From: Taeniopygia guttata
Taxonomy: Eukaryota > Chordata > Aves > Passeriformes > Estrildidae
Assembly: GCF_048771995.1 (NCBI RefSeq)
Contig: NC_133027.1
Span: 11,962,001 to 12,026,000, forward strand
Direction of reading: 5' to 3'
Length of the DNA: 64,000 nucleotides
Part shown: piece after piece, positions 50,401 through 58,912 of the stretch
Layout: each line of letters begins with the position of its first letter
Numbering within the stretch: the first letter of the stretch is position 1
The notes under the pieces: generated by a model
The model's database searches: none
What the model saw: only the letters and a program-made list of their open reading frames with translations
What the model was told of the DNA's origin: nothing
Program-made: the position numbers and the translations under genes

Positions 50401-53400
50401 GAATCTTTTAGAGACTCTGTTTCCTTTCTTGTGTGATGAAATCACTAATTTTTGCCCTCCTGCTTCTGTTTTCTCTCTCAGTGCCTGCAAGGACTGGATT
50501 TTCTTCACTGGAACCACGTGATCTACCGAGATGTGAAGAGTGAAAACATCCTTCTCAGAACTGACGGCTCTGTCAAGCTGGGTCAGTATATTCCTGGTCA
50601 GGAGCAGCGTTCAGGGATGTGGGGTGAGGGGCTGCTTTGAGTGGCTGCCAACTCCCCAGAAATGGTGCTGGTGGCAGTGCAGGGCCCCACCGCTGTGAGC
50701 TGAAGGCACGGTTGCAACGTGCACAGAGGTATAAGGAACCAGGAGAAGTCAAGAGTGGCGTTGGTGTGTTTGTGTCTCTTCCAGAGGGAGGGAGCTACAA
50801 TCTAAAGCTTCAGGGGAATAAAGGCCACTGCTGTGAGCAGCGTTTAAAAAACTGTGATTTTTTTGGAAGTGGCCAATTCCATACTTCCTTGGCTAAAGCC
50901 CCAAGGAAACTGAGTGTGGACAGTTCTTCAGGAGATTCAACAACACATAGACTGAGAGTGGGGAATTCTTTTGCTTGATTTCCTAACTTGACCTGGCTTT
51001 CATGGTATGTTTATTTGTCCACAGCTGACTTTGGCCTCTTTGCTCAGCTCACCCCTGAGCAGCGTAGACGGAGCTCAGTGGCCGGCACTTCTGGCTGGAT
51101 GGCGCCTGAAGTGCTGACAGGTCAACCATATGGCCCCAAAGTGGACATATGGTCTTTTGGAATTGTGGGCATCGAAATGGTGGAACGAGAAGTTCCTCAC
51201 AGGAATGAAACTCCTGTTTCGGTAAGGTGCAAATACTCCCTGATCCCACTTGTCTTTCTCACCTGTCCCATGTCCTGTGTGCCATTGGACAAATCCCATT
51301 GCCATCTGCTGGCACCACTTCCACCAAGGTCCCCTTCTAAACATGTCCCTGCAGCACATCAGCATCTGCTGTAAATTCGGTTGCATCAGAAGGGAAGTAG
51401 CAGTTCAGAAACCTGGCATTTTGGCCTGCAACCTGCCTGACATTTCTAATTTGCTTTTTGAACTCCGTTGGTGCTCTGTCTCTGAAGGGCAAGAATTTTT
51501 CAGTGGAGAGGTTAGACATGTGATAAATATCCTAAGAAATTGACGTTACACCTTCCCAGTTTCAATTTTATCGGAAAAGAAAAGAAAAAGAAAAAGAAAA
51601 AAGACACAACCACTAAAGCAATGCCCAAGTAGTTTTGTGTAGGAGTGACAGTGGGTAGGACGGTCGGGATGGACAGAGACGAAAGATCTTTGAAGCCAGG
51701 TCTTGGAACTTTCGGTTTATTGCAAAGGGCGTGGATGCAGGGCCCTGCTTGGAGCTGCCAGCCACAGCTCAGAGCAGGCCCGAAAGAGGAGCCAAAAGAG
51801 AGACCCGTAAGAGTGAGGAAGTTCCTGTTACAAGACAATAAATCTTCTTCTGTGCAGAATGTTCAAATTTTCACTAACCAATCTAGTCCAAGATACAAAT
51901 ACTAGAGTATTTACTACAGCCTATAAGAATCCTTACATTACCATACTGTGTTACATTTTAAACCCTAAAAACTACTCTTTGGACCCCTTCTGCCAAGCTA
52001 GTAGGGTCTGCTCTGACCCTTGGACCTGTCTGCCAGCAGAGGGTGTTGTTTAATCAAAAGGGGATTACCTTCAGCTGGCCATACCATTGTTTTCCAGTTG
52101 TTCAGTAACTAAGGCTAGTAACTATCTCAAAGCTTACTTTTCATTTCAATCTCGCTTACAGTTTCCATATTCTCAAAATCTTTTGCCAGGCATACATATT
52201 TGTAAAGGTTTTCCGGTTTCATCTTCCCCAACAGTTTTGCTTTCTTTTTCTTTTTTTAACCACAGCACATTGATTTTCCTCCACACTGTAGCATCTTTTC
52301 CAAGTCCTGTGGGTCTTCAAAACTTTCAGGCTTTCAAATAATCTGTACATTGCTCAGTCATGTGTGTGGGTGGCCTGGATAAGTTGAGGATGTGTTTTTC
52401 TCTGACTGCAGTTACACTAAACCCTTGGCTGTTTCTGGGTCTTTTAAAAAGTTGATGAGCTTGCAGCCTGGTGCCTGGGGCTGGGATCCAACGTGGGCGG
52501 TTGATGCTGGTGCTGTGTTCCTTTACTATAGGAGCAGGGCCATCTCTGGCTTGCACAGTGCTAAGGGCAGTGAGGACTCCAGCTCCCCACCATGTCCAGT
52601 GGCTGAGCTCAGTTGCAGAGAGACAGGATAAAGCTCCCTTTGTGACCTCTGAGAGTGTGGGAAAAGGAAAAAAAGCTGCCATAATTATTTATACTCCAGG
52701 GGAGTGTGCTTGCTGGTTTGGGCTTGGAAATTTTCCTCTGGGTTGAAGAGGATAATAACAAAGTCTTTTTGGTCACCATCTATTTCAGTGCCACCAGCAC
52801 AGAGCTGTTACTATTGTGATGAGCATTTTTCTGGAGACCAGGCTGCAGCCTGGTGTCACGGAGAGCCTGTCAAAACCTCCCACTTCTTACAGACATATTT
52901 TGCGATGGGGACGCCATTAATGCATTGACTTGAGTATACAAATGAGCAGAGGGTGACCATCGGGATGGTGCTTCTTCTTCTGATTTGACCTTGGAAAGGT
53001 TTCCTTTTGCCACATAAAGAGGCTGAAACGTGCAGCTGAGAGACAGAGCTGCAGGTGGCTCCTGTGTGCCTAAGCCGGCATTTTCATCCCAATACATTTG
53101 TGCAGGTGTCTTAAAGGGTCTGTGTTGAATATGAGATTCCAAATGTTTGTTTCCTCACCCTGAGGCATACCTGGTGGATTTCCATTCTTGCCTCCCATGC
53201 ACCTCTGTTTTCTAGAAGAGGACAAGAAGCTCAATGAGTTTTGGTTTATGACCACTGTGCTTAAGGGACCAACAAGCACTGCAGAGATGCCTTTCATGTA
53301 CTAATCCTTGGAAATAGTAGTGTTAGTGTAGCAGAGTCCATCTTCTGAAAAGCCTGTCAAGGTGGTGTGAATCCTCCAAGAAGGAAAGAAGCTTTGCTGA

Positions 53401-55220
53401 TGTAGCTCCCACTAACTGGGTCAGTCAATGAAATTGACTGCCAAGGCAAGATCAGCGGGATGTTGGAAAAGCCGTGGTGTTTTGTTGGTAAAGGAAAGTC
53501 ATCTTTCCTTTACCATCTCCATCTTATCAGAAAGTGCTCTGCAGAGTGGAGCTTAAACAGTGGGTTCTGGGAGAGCAGTTACAGATGGGAAAGAAGCAGG
53601 TGGAGCCTCGTGTTTCCTTTTCATGCAGGCTGAACTCCCGATAGCCAGAGGAGAGAGACCACAGCTGCGGAAGCCCAACCGATTCTCGCCTCACCTGTGT
53701 GACTTTCTGAGCTGCTGCCTGCAGACAGACGAAGAGCAGCGCTGGTCTGCCAAGAGGCTCCTGCAGGTAAAATGCCAAGGGGCTGAGGTGAAACAGTGTC
53801 TGAGGGATGGGCTCCTCCTCCACCGAGGTCCGAGGCATCAGATGAGCCCCCTTCCTCCTCACCTCCACTCTTGGTGATGTTCAAATGAAAACAGTGAGGA
53901 ATCCTAGACTGGGCTGGGCTGGCAGGGCTCTGGAAAGTCCTCTGGTCCAAGTGACCTGCAATGAGCAGGGACATCTTTAAAGAGATCAGGTTGCTCAGAG
54001 TCCTGTCCCACCTGACCTGGAATGATTCCAGGGATGGGGGCACCTACAAGCTCTTGGGACAACCTGTGCCAGAGTGGCACCATGCTCCGAGAAAAGAAGG
54101 TCTTCCTTAGACCTACTCTGATTAGATCCCCATGTGTTTAAAACTATTTGCCCACACTCTCTTGTAACTGGCCCTGTTAAAAAAGGTGTCCCCCACTTTC
54201 TTCAAAGCCACTCTGAAATCTTGGAAAGCAGCAATAAAGTCTCCCTGGGGCCTGTTCTTCACAAAAGTGAATAACTCCACCTCTCTCCGCATTTCCTGAG
54301 AGGACAGGTGCTCTGTTTTCTGGCTGTTTCTGTTGCCCTGATTTGGTGGGATGTTCAGTTTTATCTAATGGTAAAAGAACTGAAGTACAGCAATGCAGGG
54401 TAAAGAGACATGAAATAGTGGTGGAGGAACCCAAGGCTGCCAGTCCTGGCAGAGCAGTCTGGAGAGATTTGGCTGTGGGCAGGAGGGGCTTTGAGGGACT
54501 CACTGTGAGCCTCTGAGGGGCCCTGGTTTATGCCCCCCACCCCACCCTTAGAGGTTTCTGGCACACAAACAGGGACAGCTGAGAGGGACTTGCCCCAGCC
54601 CCATCTGCTGCCTGGCATGCTCAGGCAGAGGGGAACTGTCCCAGGCTGACTGCCAGGTTGTGTGGCAGAGAGGGAACTGCAGGACCCATCGCCGCTGGAC
54701 TGGCCCTGCTGGGAAGGAAGGTGCCATCCCACACAGAAGGGGCAGGGCATGGAAAGGCAGACACTGCTTTGTGTGCCTGTGGAAGTTAGCATGGTGCCTG
54801 TCTTTCCAAGACAGGGACCTCTGGGAGTCATTGGAGCTTCCTGAAAGGAAAAAACCCCAGGGACAGAAAGCACCATTTCTAGAGCACTGGCAGGGCAAAA
54901 ATCCCAGCAAGATGGAGAAACCAGAATAAATGGATGAGTGGGATTCTGGGCCAGGTTTGCCTGTGATGGCAAGCTCCTGCACATGATGAGTGGGGAGCAG
55001 ATGGTCCCATTGTTTTACTTTCTGGGTCCTTCTAGGAGCTAGAGGAATCCTGATTGAGTCTGTGAAGCACTGAGCTTGGAATGTCATGGTTCACTGTTCT
55101 TTGTTGTTTTTTTTTCCTGTGGATTAGCATCCATTTGTAACAGCAGCCAAGCCAGCGTCCACCCTGGCACCACTCATCAACTCAGCGAAGAAGAAGAAGA
55201 CGAAGAAGACAAGAATCTAA
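29989..55220 (+). CDS. PAK3-like serine/threonine protein kinase with tandem N-terminal exons
   Basis: By-eye model of 21 coding exons: 29989-30067, 30989-31026, 39188-39319, 39644-39775, 42045-42176, 42502-42633, 42961-43092, 43418-43549, 45109-45243, 45521-45661, 45722-45856, 46282-46365, 46752-46902, 47209-47272, 47992-48040, 48804-48916, 49520-49637, 50482-50581, 51025-51221, 53629-53766, 55128-55220. Phases join to 808 codons plus TAA. Order: hydrophobic segment at residues 5-23 ([18 protein letters not shown]), six 44-residue acidic Pro/Glu/Ser-rich repeats, a Gln/Glu-rich coiled coil, then a PAK-type kinase at about 530-790. The start ATG has A at -3. No CRIB/p21-binding domain is visible, unlike true PAK1-3. 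A PAK3-like expansion is known from zebra finch. Least certain are exon 12 (its donor; the frame otherwise runs to a stop at 46497) and the first two exons. Confidence 0.8.
31430..31639 (+). repeat. Intronic duplicated segment A, copy 1
   Basis: GGCAACTTTGTGGCCGGGAC through GGCAGCGCTGCGGCCATAGC, nearly identical to 40469-40677. It is cut on its right by the LTR of the old minus-strand retrovirus. Function unknown. Confidence 0.8.
31640..32210 (-). repeat. 3' LTR of the old class II ERV
   Basis: On the minus strand it starts TGTAGGAATATATAAAAGG right after a polypurine tract (AAAGAGTGGGGGAAT), has AATAAA near 31711-31716 and ends GTGGACA. It has TGT...ACA termini. Confidence 0.7.
32211..33760 (-). 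other. Undetermined 1.5 kb between pol and the 3' LTR of the old ERV
   Basis: Scaling from the young provirus, pol should end near 33.76 kb. The remaining 1.5 kb is where env would lie, but no env motif could be read. It is very AT-rich with no long frame. Confidence 0.4.
33760..36410 (-). pseudogene. Decayed pol of the old class II ERV
   Basis: Fragments in order on the minus strand: reverse transcriptase ([20 protein letters not shown] near 36.3 kb), the catalytic-site region with YIDD in place of the usual YMDD ([11 protein letters not shown] near 36.03 kb), the thumb/connection ([15 protein letters not shown] near 35.75 kb) and the integrase zinc domain region ([20 protein letters not shown] near 34.75 kb). 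Frames change between fragments and stops are frequent. RNase H is too decayed to read. Confidence 0.85.
37027..38350 (-). pseudogene. Decayed gag of the old class II ERV
   Basis: The frame at 37339-37581 ([20 protein letters not shown]) matches the capsid C-terminal region in style. 37027-37236 carries a damaged zinc-knuckle region ([15 protein letters not shown]). Further upstream only short frames remain, reaching about 38.35 kb. Confidence 0.7.
38468..39187 (+). repeat. Intronic duplicated segment B, copy 1 (contains CR1-like piece)
   Basis: TGTGGGCCCCTCTGAAG onward matches 41323-42044 up to the acceptor of the next repeat exon. Its first 150 bases (GAGCTGGGGAAGGGTGTGGAGC ... TTTCAGCCTGGAC) resemble an internal CR1 segment in the + orientation. 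Confidence 0.7.
39776..39777 (+). other. GC splice donor in repeat exon 2
   Basis: The second 132-base exon is followed by GCAAGTGCCAG, where the other five copies have GTAAGTGCC(A/C)G. The exon length is conserved only if GC is used. GC donors are weaker and often alternatively spliced. Confidence 0.8.
40462..40677 (+). repeat. Intronic duplicated segment A, copy 2
   Basis: Copy of 31430-31639 with few differences. Open frames over it are GC-rich chance frames. Confidence 0.8.
40678..41320 (-). repeat. Probable LTR-type insertion between segments A and B
   Basis: Starts near TGTCACCCTCAAATCC. It sits exactly where copy 1 has the old ERV, between A and B. G-rich tracts, an ATTAAA on the minus strand (about 40880) and TGT...ACA-like ends suggest a solo LTR, but the ends are not certain. 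Confidence 0.4.
41321..42044 (+). repeat. Intronic duplicated segment B, copy 2
   Basis: Copy of 38468-39187 leading into the third repeat exon at 42045. It includes the same CR1-like segment (41360-41480). Together with segment A this shows that a unit larger than one exon was duplicated within the gene. Confidence 0.7.
44385..44437 (+). repeat. Tetranucleotide microsatellite (GTCT)n(CTAT)n
   Basis: GTCTGTCTGTCT followed by about nine CTAT units, in the intron after the exon array. Confidence 0.95.
45109..46365 (+). other. Coiled-coil exons of the PAK-like kinase
   Basis: Four exons of 135, 141, 135 and 84 bases, all phase 0-0, rich in Gln, Glu and Lys with heptad-like spacing (for example [20 protein letters not shown]). 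The donors of the second and third share a downstream flank (GTGAGTGAAAGAG...AGCCACT), so these exons also arose by duplication. The likely role is dimerisation or spacing; this is inferred. Confidence 0.65.
51638..52233 (-). repeat. Solo LTR with 6-bp target-site duplication
   Basis: 596 bp from TGTAGGAGTGAC to CCCCAACA, flanked by GTTTTG on both sides (51632-51637 and 52234-52239). A 6-bp duplication is typical of class II (beta/ERVK-like) integrations. Read on the minus strand it begins TGTTGGGGAAGATGAAACC and carries AATAAA near 51718. It lies in the kinase intron 51222-53628. Confidence 0.85.
53895..54340 (-). repeat. CR1 LINE fragment
   Basis: Reverse complement of CR1: GGTTGCTCAGAGTCCTGTCC, CCTGACCTGGAATGATTCCAGGG, and CAACCTGTGCCAGAGTGGCACC, continuing to about 54340. 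It lies in the last kinase intron. Confidence 0.85.
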
Positions 55221-55326
55221 CGATGAAGATATTATTACCAAGTTAGAGTAGGATTGTAGAGTAGGACTCTAGATTAGGATTGTTAAGTAGTTTTGTAGTA
55301 TAGGTTTATGGATAGGATTATAATTA

Positions 55327-55332
55327 AATAAA
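55327..55332 (+). terminator. Poly(A) signal of the PAK-like gene
   Basis: AATAAA 107 bases after the TAA stop at 55218-55220. Confidence 0.75.
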
Positions 55333-55417
55333 GTTTTCAAAGCATCAAGTCATTTGGAAGATTCCCCTCCTTCTGACCCCTTCAGAAAACATTTCCTTCT
55401 GAATTGCCAGTTGTCTT

Positions 55418-55625
55418 TTATTGGTGCTGAGACACACTTATGGCTTCTTTGGTATGGTTTGTAAATGGAGAAGGCTCTTCTTCATTCATCCTCTCCAGAC
55501 TACACTGCCTTTGGCATACGGCCCACCGGCCCCGTTTGGCACATCTGTGGCACTTCCAGTTGAGGCAGAAAGGGCAATGGCATTTGCGGGAAAAACCAAA
55601 GGGCGAGTGGGGCAGCCAAAACATC
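55418..55625 (-). CDS. Possible terminal exon of a convergent gene (Cys-rich tail)
   Basis: On the minus strand an acceptor-like CATCTGCACAG precedes an open frame of 68 codons. Its clustered cysteines (KCHCPFCLNWKCHRCAKR, then CQRQC) suggest a zinc-binding fold. The stop TAA lies inside AATAAA (55422-55417), so stop and poly(A) signal overlap. Its 3' end would face that of the kinase gene, with the two poly(A) signals about 85 bases apart. I do not recognise the protein and found no upstream exon. It may be a pseudogene or chance. Confidence 0.3.
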
Positions 55626-56015
55626 CTGTGCAGATGCAGGCCTTCAGCTGTGACTCGAGAGCATTTGGGTGCCTGCCACTTGGATTTGTATCGCGAAGGG
55701 CAATGTCTTTGGCCGGAGGAGAGCCTTGCTCAGCAGAGAAAGCAGAAAGATCAGAGAGGTGCTCTGAAAGGTCTCCTGCGGTGCAGAGCTGTCAGCGAGT
55801 GTGAGGTGAGAGCGGGCCCGGCCTTGCCCGGCGTGGAGCTGCAGCAGAGCCCTGGCAGAGCCCGGAGCAGCCTGAGCCTGGGCAGGGGCAGGCTGCAAGG
55901 AGGCCCTTGTAGCTGCAGGAGGCACAGCCCGGCCCTGCGTGCCTCTTGCTGGCAGTGGGCGCATCCTCTGCTCTCAGCGCCCAAGCGCAGCCGGCTGCTC
56001 CCGAGGGGAAGCGGA

Positions 56016-56880
56016 GCCTGGCTCAGCATTCCCACTCTTGTGCTGGCTGCCCTGCGACTCCTGGCAAAGGTCAGCAGTGTGTGCAGCACTCTGGGCACCG
56101 GGGCAGGGAGCCGGGCTGCTCGGCAGGCTGGAGCACAGGGCAGCGTCCTTCAGGCACAGCGCTTGTGCCAGGGGACCATGGGCCAGCGGGAGGCAGGGAC
56201 AGCTTGTCAGCTCATGGCTGCAGGAGCCAGTGCCCCACACAGCTCTGGGAGGCAGCGCCTGCACTTCTGCACTGAGCCACAGCAAAGCTGTGACCTGCAG
56301 AGTGCTTTGCAGAAATATTCAGGGCCAGCAGGCCGGCCTGCTTCGTGCTCTCTGGCACACAGCAAGAGCTGTGCCACGCTGCAGCTCGGAGCTGCTGGGA
56401 GAAAGGTGTTAGAAATAAACTCTTAGGTACAATTAAATGGAGACAAAGTCATTAAAGCAAAAGAGAACCGTTTTTCTTAGTAAGGATTCAACTGAGCTGG
56501 GTGTACTTCCCTTTTGGTTTGGTGTTCAACCCCCCCCATTTTCCAGCACACATCAACACCCAAAAAATTAACTGGAACAAATGCAAACCATAACTAACAA
56601 CAGCTAGCACCAACAACTTTCATTCTTTTTTTGTAATGACCTTTTGGCTGAGGCAAAATATTACCTCCTGTCTCTCAGAGGGAATCGGGGATGAGCCTGA
56701 GCCTTGTGCTTGACTAGTGATCTGATTTGGAAGGGAGCAGAAGGGTTTCAGCAGGCAATTTGTGCTTCCTTTATTCATTTCTTAAGGAAAGACACAGTGT
56801 GGCTTCAGCCAGCAAAAGCATCTGCCAGTTGCATTGACGAAATGCTTGTGAGGAATTCCCAGAAAAAGAACATGTTGAAG
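56016..56880 (+). repeat. Duplicated block D2, copy 2 (interrupted)
   Basis: Matches 26481-26990 and 27421-27480, at an offset near 29.5 kb. It is split by a 271-bp insertion at 56407-56677 that copy 1 lacks. The open frames over it are GC-rich and open in several phases at once, so they are not taken as coding. Confidence 0.8.
56407..56677 (+). mobile_element. 271-bp insertion in D2 copy 2
   Basis: TGTTAG...TCTCTCA inserted where copy 1 reads GGGAGAGAGGGAATCGG. The overlap of left and right flanks gives a 4-base duplication (AAGG/GAGG with one change). TG...CA ends and size fit a short LTR-type element; the internal sequence was not recognised. Confidence 0.55.
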
Positions 56881-56916
56881 AAAAGTTTAATCGTAACAAA
56901 TCCTGCATTCCTTTAG

Positions 56917-57335
56917 CTGCAGGAGGCTCTGTTGGCACGGAGTCTGTTGAGCCAGTTGAGGGATTCTCTGCTGCGCAGCAGACGCAGAGCATCCATCTTC
57001 TCCATCCCGCGAGGGAATAGAGAGCAATTTGCTGACATTTGCGAGCCAAACTCTAGACTCACCATACAGGTGAGTGCAGAAGATTCTTGGAAAGGCTTCT
57101 GATGCTGAGGGGCTGGGCTGGGCTGCAGGTGGGCTGCAGGTGGGCTCAAGTACCAGAGTCACGGATTTCGCCTCTAGCTTTGGACAGGAACTGGAGACTT
57201 GGGAATGGGAGTCCTAGGGCATGGGAGTGTTCAAGAAACTGGCAATCCAAATGGATAATCTTGCCTCTACTTTTCTGATAGGTTTGGAAGAGCAGCTTTC
57301 TGTCACGCCAAAAAAATCTGCAGAGGGCTGCCTAA
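56917..57335 (+). CDS. Possible pair of exons of an unrecognised gene
   Basis: 56917-57069 (51 codons) lies between CCTTTAG and GTGAGT and is open throughout (for example RASIFSIPRGNREQFADICE). 57282-57335 follows an acceptor CTGATAG and reads VWKSSFLSRQKNLQRAA then TAA, in matching phase. Together they look like the end of a gene, but I recognise no family and no upstream exon. Chance or pseudogene remains possible. Confidence 0.3.
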
Positions 57336-57697
57336 AGGAACCAAAGGGATTGATCACATCCCTGACATTCCTTTTTTGGAGTTTGTCCCACTTATTTTGG
57401 TGGGTTTTTTTTGATCACTAAACACCATGAGCTCAGTAAGTATTTTGCAACTCAATGCAAATCTGATTCTTGAAACATTTTCCAGGATATGTCTAGAAAG
57501 CATTTCAAGAGTTTGTAGCAAATGCAGAGGAACAGAAACCTTTGAAAACTTGATGTTCTGGAATTTGGAAGGTTTTGAATCTCTGTGGTTGTTAACAGTA
57601 GTGTAGAAATGCTTACGGTGTGAGCAGCAACCTGCTGGAATTGGGAACTGGTTTCATTTCAAGCCATTGAGACAGGCTTTTTCTTGGGGAGGCGACT

Positions 57698-58661
57698 TGT
57701 CAGAGATCAGGGGTGCCTTAGCGCTCTCTTGTCCCCCCTTTTGTCCCAGCTAGCTCCGTGGGGGGGGGGGAGCGCTGGCAGCTTCCGTGTTTTCCGGCGA
57801 ACCCTCGCGGGTATCGGCCGGTGCTGCGTGGGTTTGGGAGCGAGGCGAGTCCCGAGGCAAATAAAAGGAGAGAGACTTTTTCCCCCGCGGGCGATATCTC
57901 AGTTTATTACGGCTTGGTTGGGAAGGCAAAAACCGAGAAGGCTGCTGCGTGCTAAGTTTGAATTTGTCCGTGCCGCCTGGCCGATTCGGGGGCAGGGCGG
58001 CGCGCTCCAAAGCTGGCCGCGATCCAAGAGAGGCTGCGTGTGGAGCCGCGGCGCTCTGTGTGCAGAGGCGACGGCGGCGGTGAGGCTGCAGCAGCGATCG
58101 CAGGACAGTCCGAGGCGGCCGCGATCGCCCGGGGCAGCGGCGGCGGTTGCGGCAGTCAGGGGCCGGGCGAGAGAGAGAGCCGCGGCAGCACGCAGGAATC
58201 AGGCGGAAGAAAAAGCCCGCGGCAGCACGCAGGAATCAGGCGGGAGAAAAAGCCCGCGGCAGCACGCAGGAATCAGGCGGGAGAAGAGGCGGCGGGTCGG
58301 GCAGCAGCAGCGATCAGGGGCCAGGCGGGAGAAAAAGCACCGGGGCGTCCCCAACCCGCTCTATAAGTACTGGATAGGGGAAACCCGGGGCGGCCAATGA
58401 GATAACGCCATGGGGGGACTGGGGATAGTGGGGTGCAGGGGTCCAATGGGAGATGGACAGATGGAAGGGTGCCAGGTCGTCTCTCGACCCCGCCGCATGG
58501 CTGACAGATGGTCTGAGAGACGTAAACAGAGTGACTGGGCACTTTCTCGGGAAGGCAGACCGCGGGGGGAAATGGGAGAACCCGGGAGGTTGTTACAGAT
58601 CGCGAGAGGGTACATGGAATGACCTTATACATAATAGAACATATAATAACACAATTCCACA
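57698..58661 (-). repeat. 3' LTR of the young provirus
   Basis: Starts TGTGGAATTGTG after the polypurine tract and ends near CTCTGACA, with TGT...ACA termini. A TATA-like ACTTATAGAG lies at about 58360-58369 and AATAAA at 57908-57903. The distance between them implies an unusually long R region. The sequence is GC- and CpG-rich. The inner end is placed by the CA and is approximate. Confidence 0.75.
58182..58290 (-). repeat. Three ~36-bp tandem repeats in the LTR
   Basis: GCGGCAGCACGCAGGAATCAGGCGG plus an AGAAAAAGCCC linker is repeated three times, the last unit ending in GAGAAGAGG. It lies downstream of the TATA box in transcription direction, so it would be inside the transcript leader and R. 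Confidence 0.95.
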
Positions 58662-58680
58662 ACTCCCTCTTCTGTTTTTC
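58662..58680 (-). other. Polypurine tract
   Basis: Minus strand AAAAACAGAAGAGGGAG immediately before the LTR; in retroviruses it primes plus-strand synthesis. Confidence 0.75.
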
Positions 58681-58912
58681 AAAAGAAAAGAACAGAAAAT
58701 AACTTAAATGGGAGGTTTTACAGTCCTTTTCCCCATCGTTGAACCCAGCGTCTGCTCGGTTCTTCTCTGGCTGTCTGTGTTGAGCGGATGTCAGCCCTGA
58801 TGGGGCGGTGAAGACTGCGTGGTCGATGTGCACGGTGGAATTGATGACCTTTAAACCTTTTAACATTACTAAAACTCATAATAACAACAATGAATGTTAA
58901 CAGCAACATAAG

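Larger units (their letters stand above)
47209..55220 (+). other. Kinase domain exons of the PAK-like gene
   Basis: Eight exons. Key features by model residue: glycine loop GSGTFGFVV (about 536), VAIKK with the ATP-anchoring Lys at about 560, catalytic loop YRDVKSEN with Asp at about 650, DFG at 668-670, activation segment [13 protein letters not shown] ending near 695, and the C-lobe ending in [20 protein letters not shown], then a Lys-rich tail. The usual HRD histidine is Tyr here; Asp, Lys and Asn are kept, so activity is plausible. The nearest family by these motifs is the group A PAKs. Confidence 0.9.

Noticed and set aside
55440-56426. 328-codon + frame
   Set aside because: It crosses D2 copy 2, which is open in several frames at once because of GC richness. 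It has no start context or domain, and its 3' end runs into the LTR-type insertion.
58182-58290. CRISPR-like regular repeats
   Set aside because: Units are contiguous without spacers and lie in a vertebrate LTR.
57684-58400. 238-codon + frame over the provirus LTR
   Set aside because: It lies antisense in a CpG-rich LTR with tandem repeats. The Arg/Ala/Gly-rich peptide has no domain.
58273-58866. 197-codon minus frame after pol, considered as env
   Set aside because: It spans the polypurine tract and most of U3. It has no signal peptide, cysteine pattern or membrane span typical of env.
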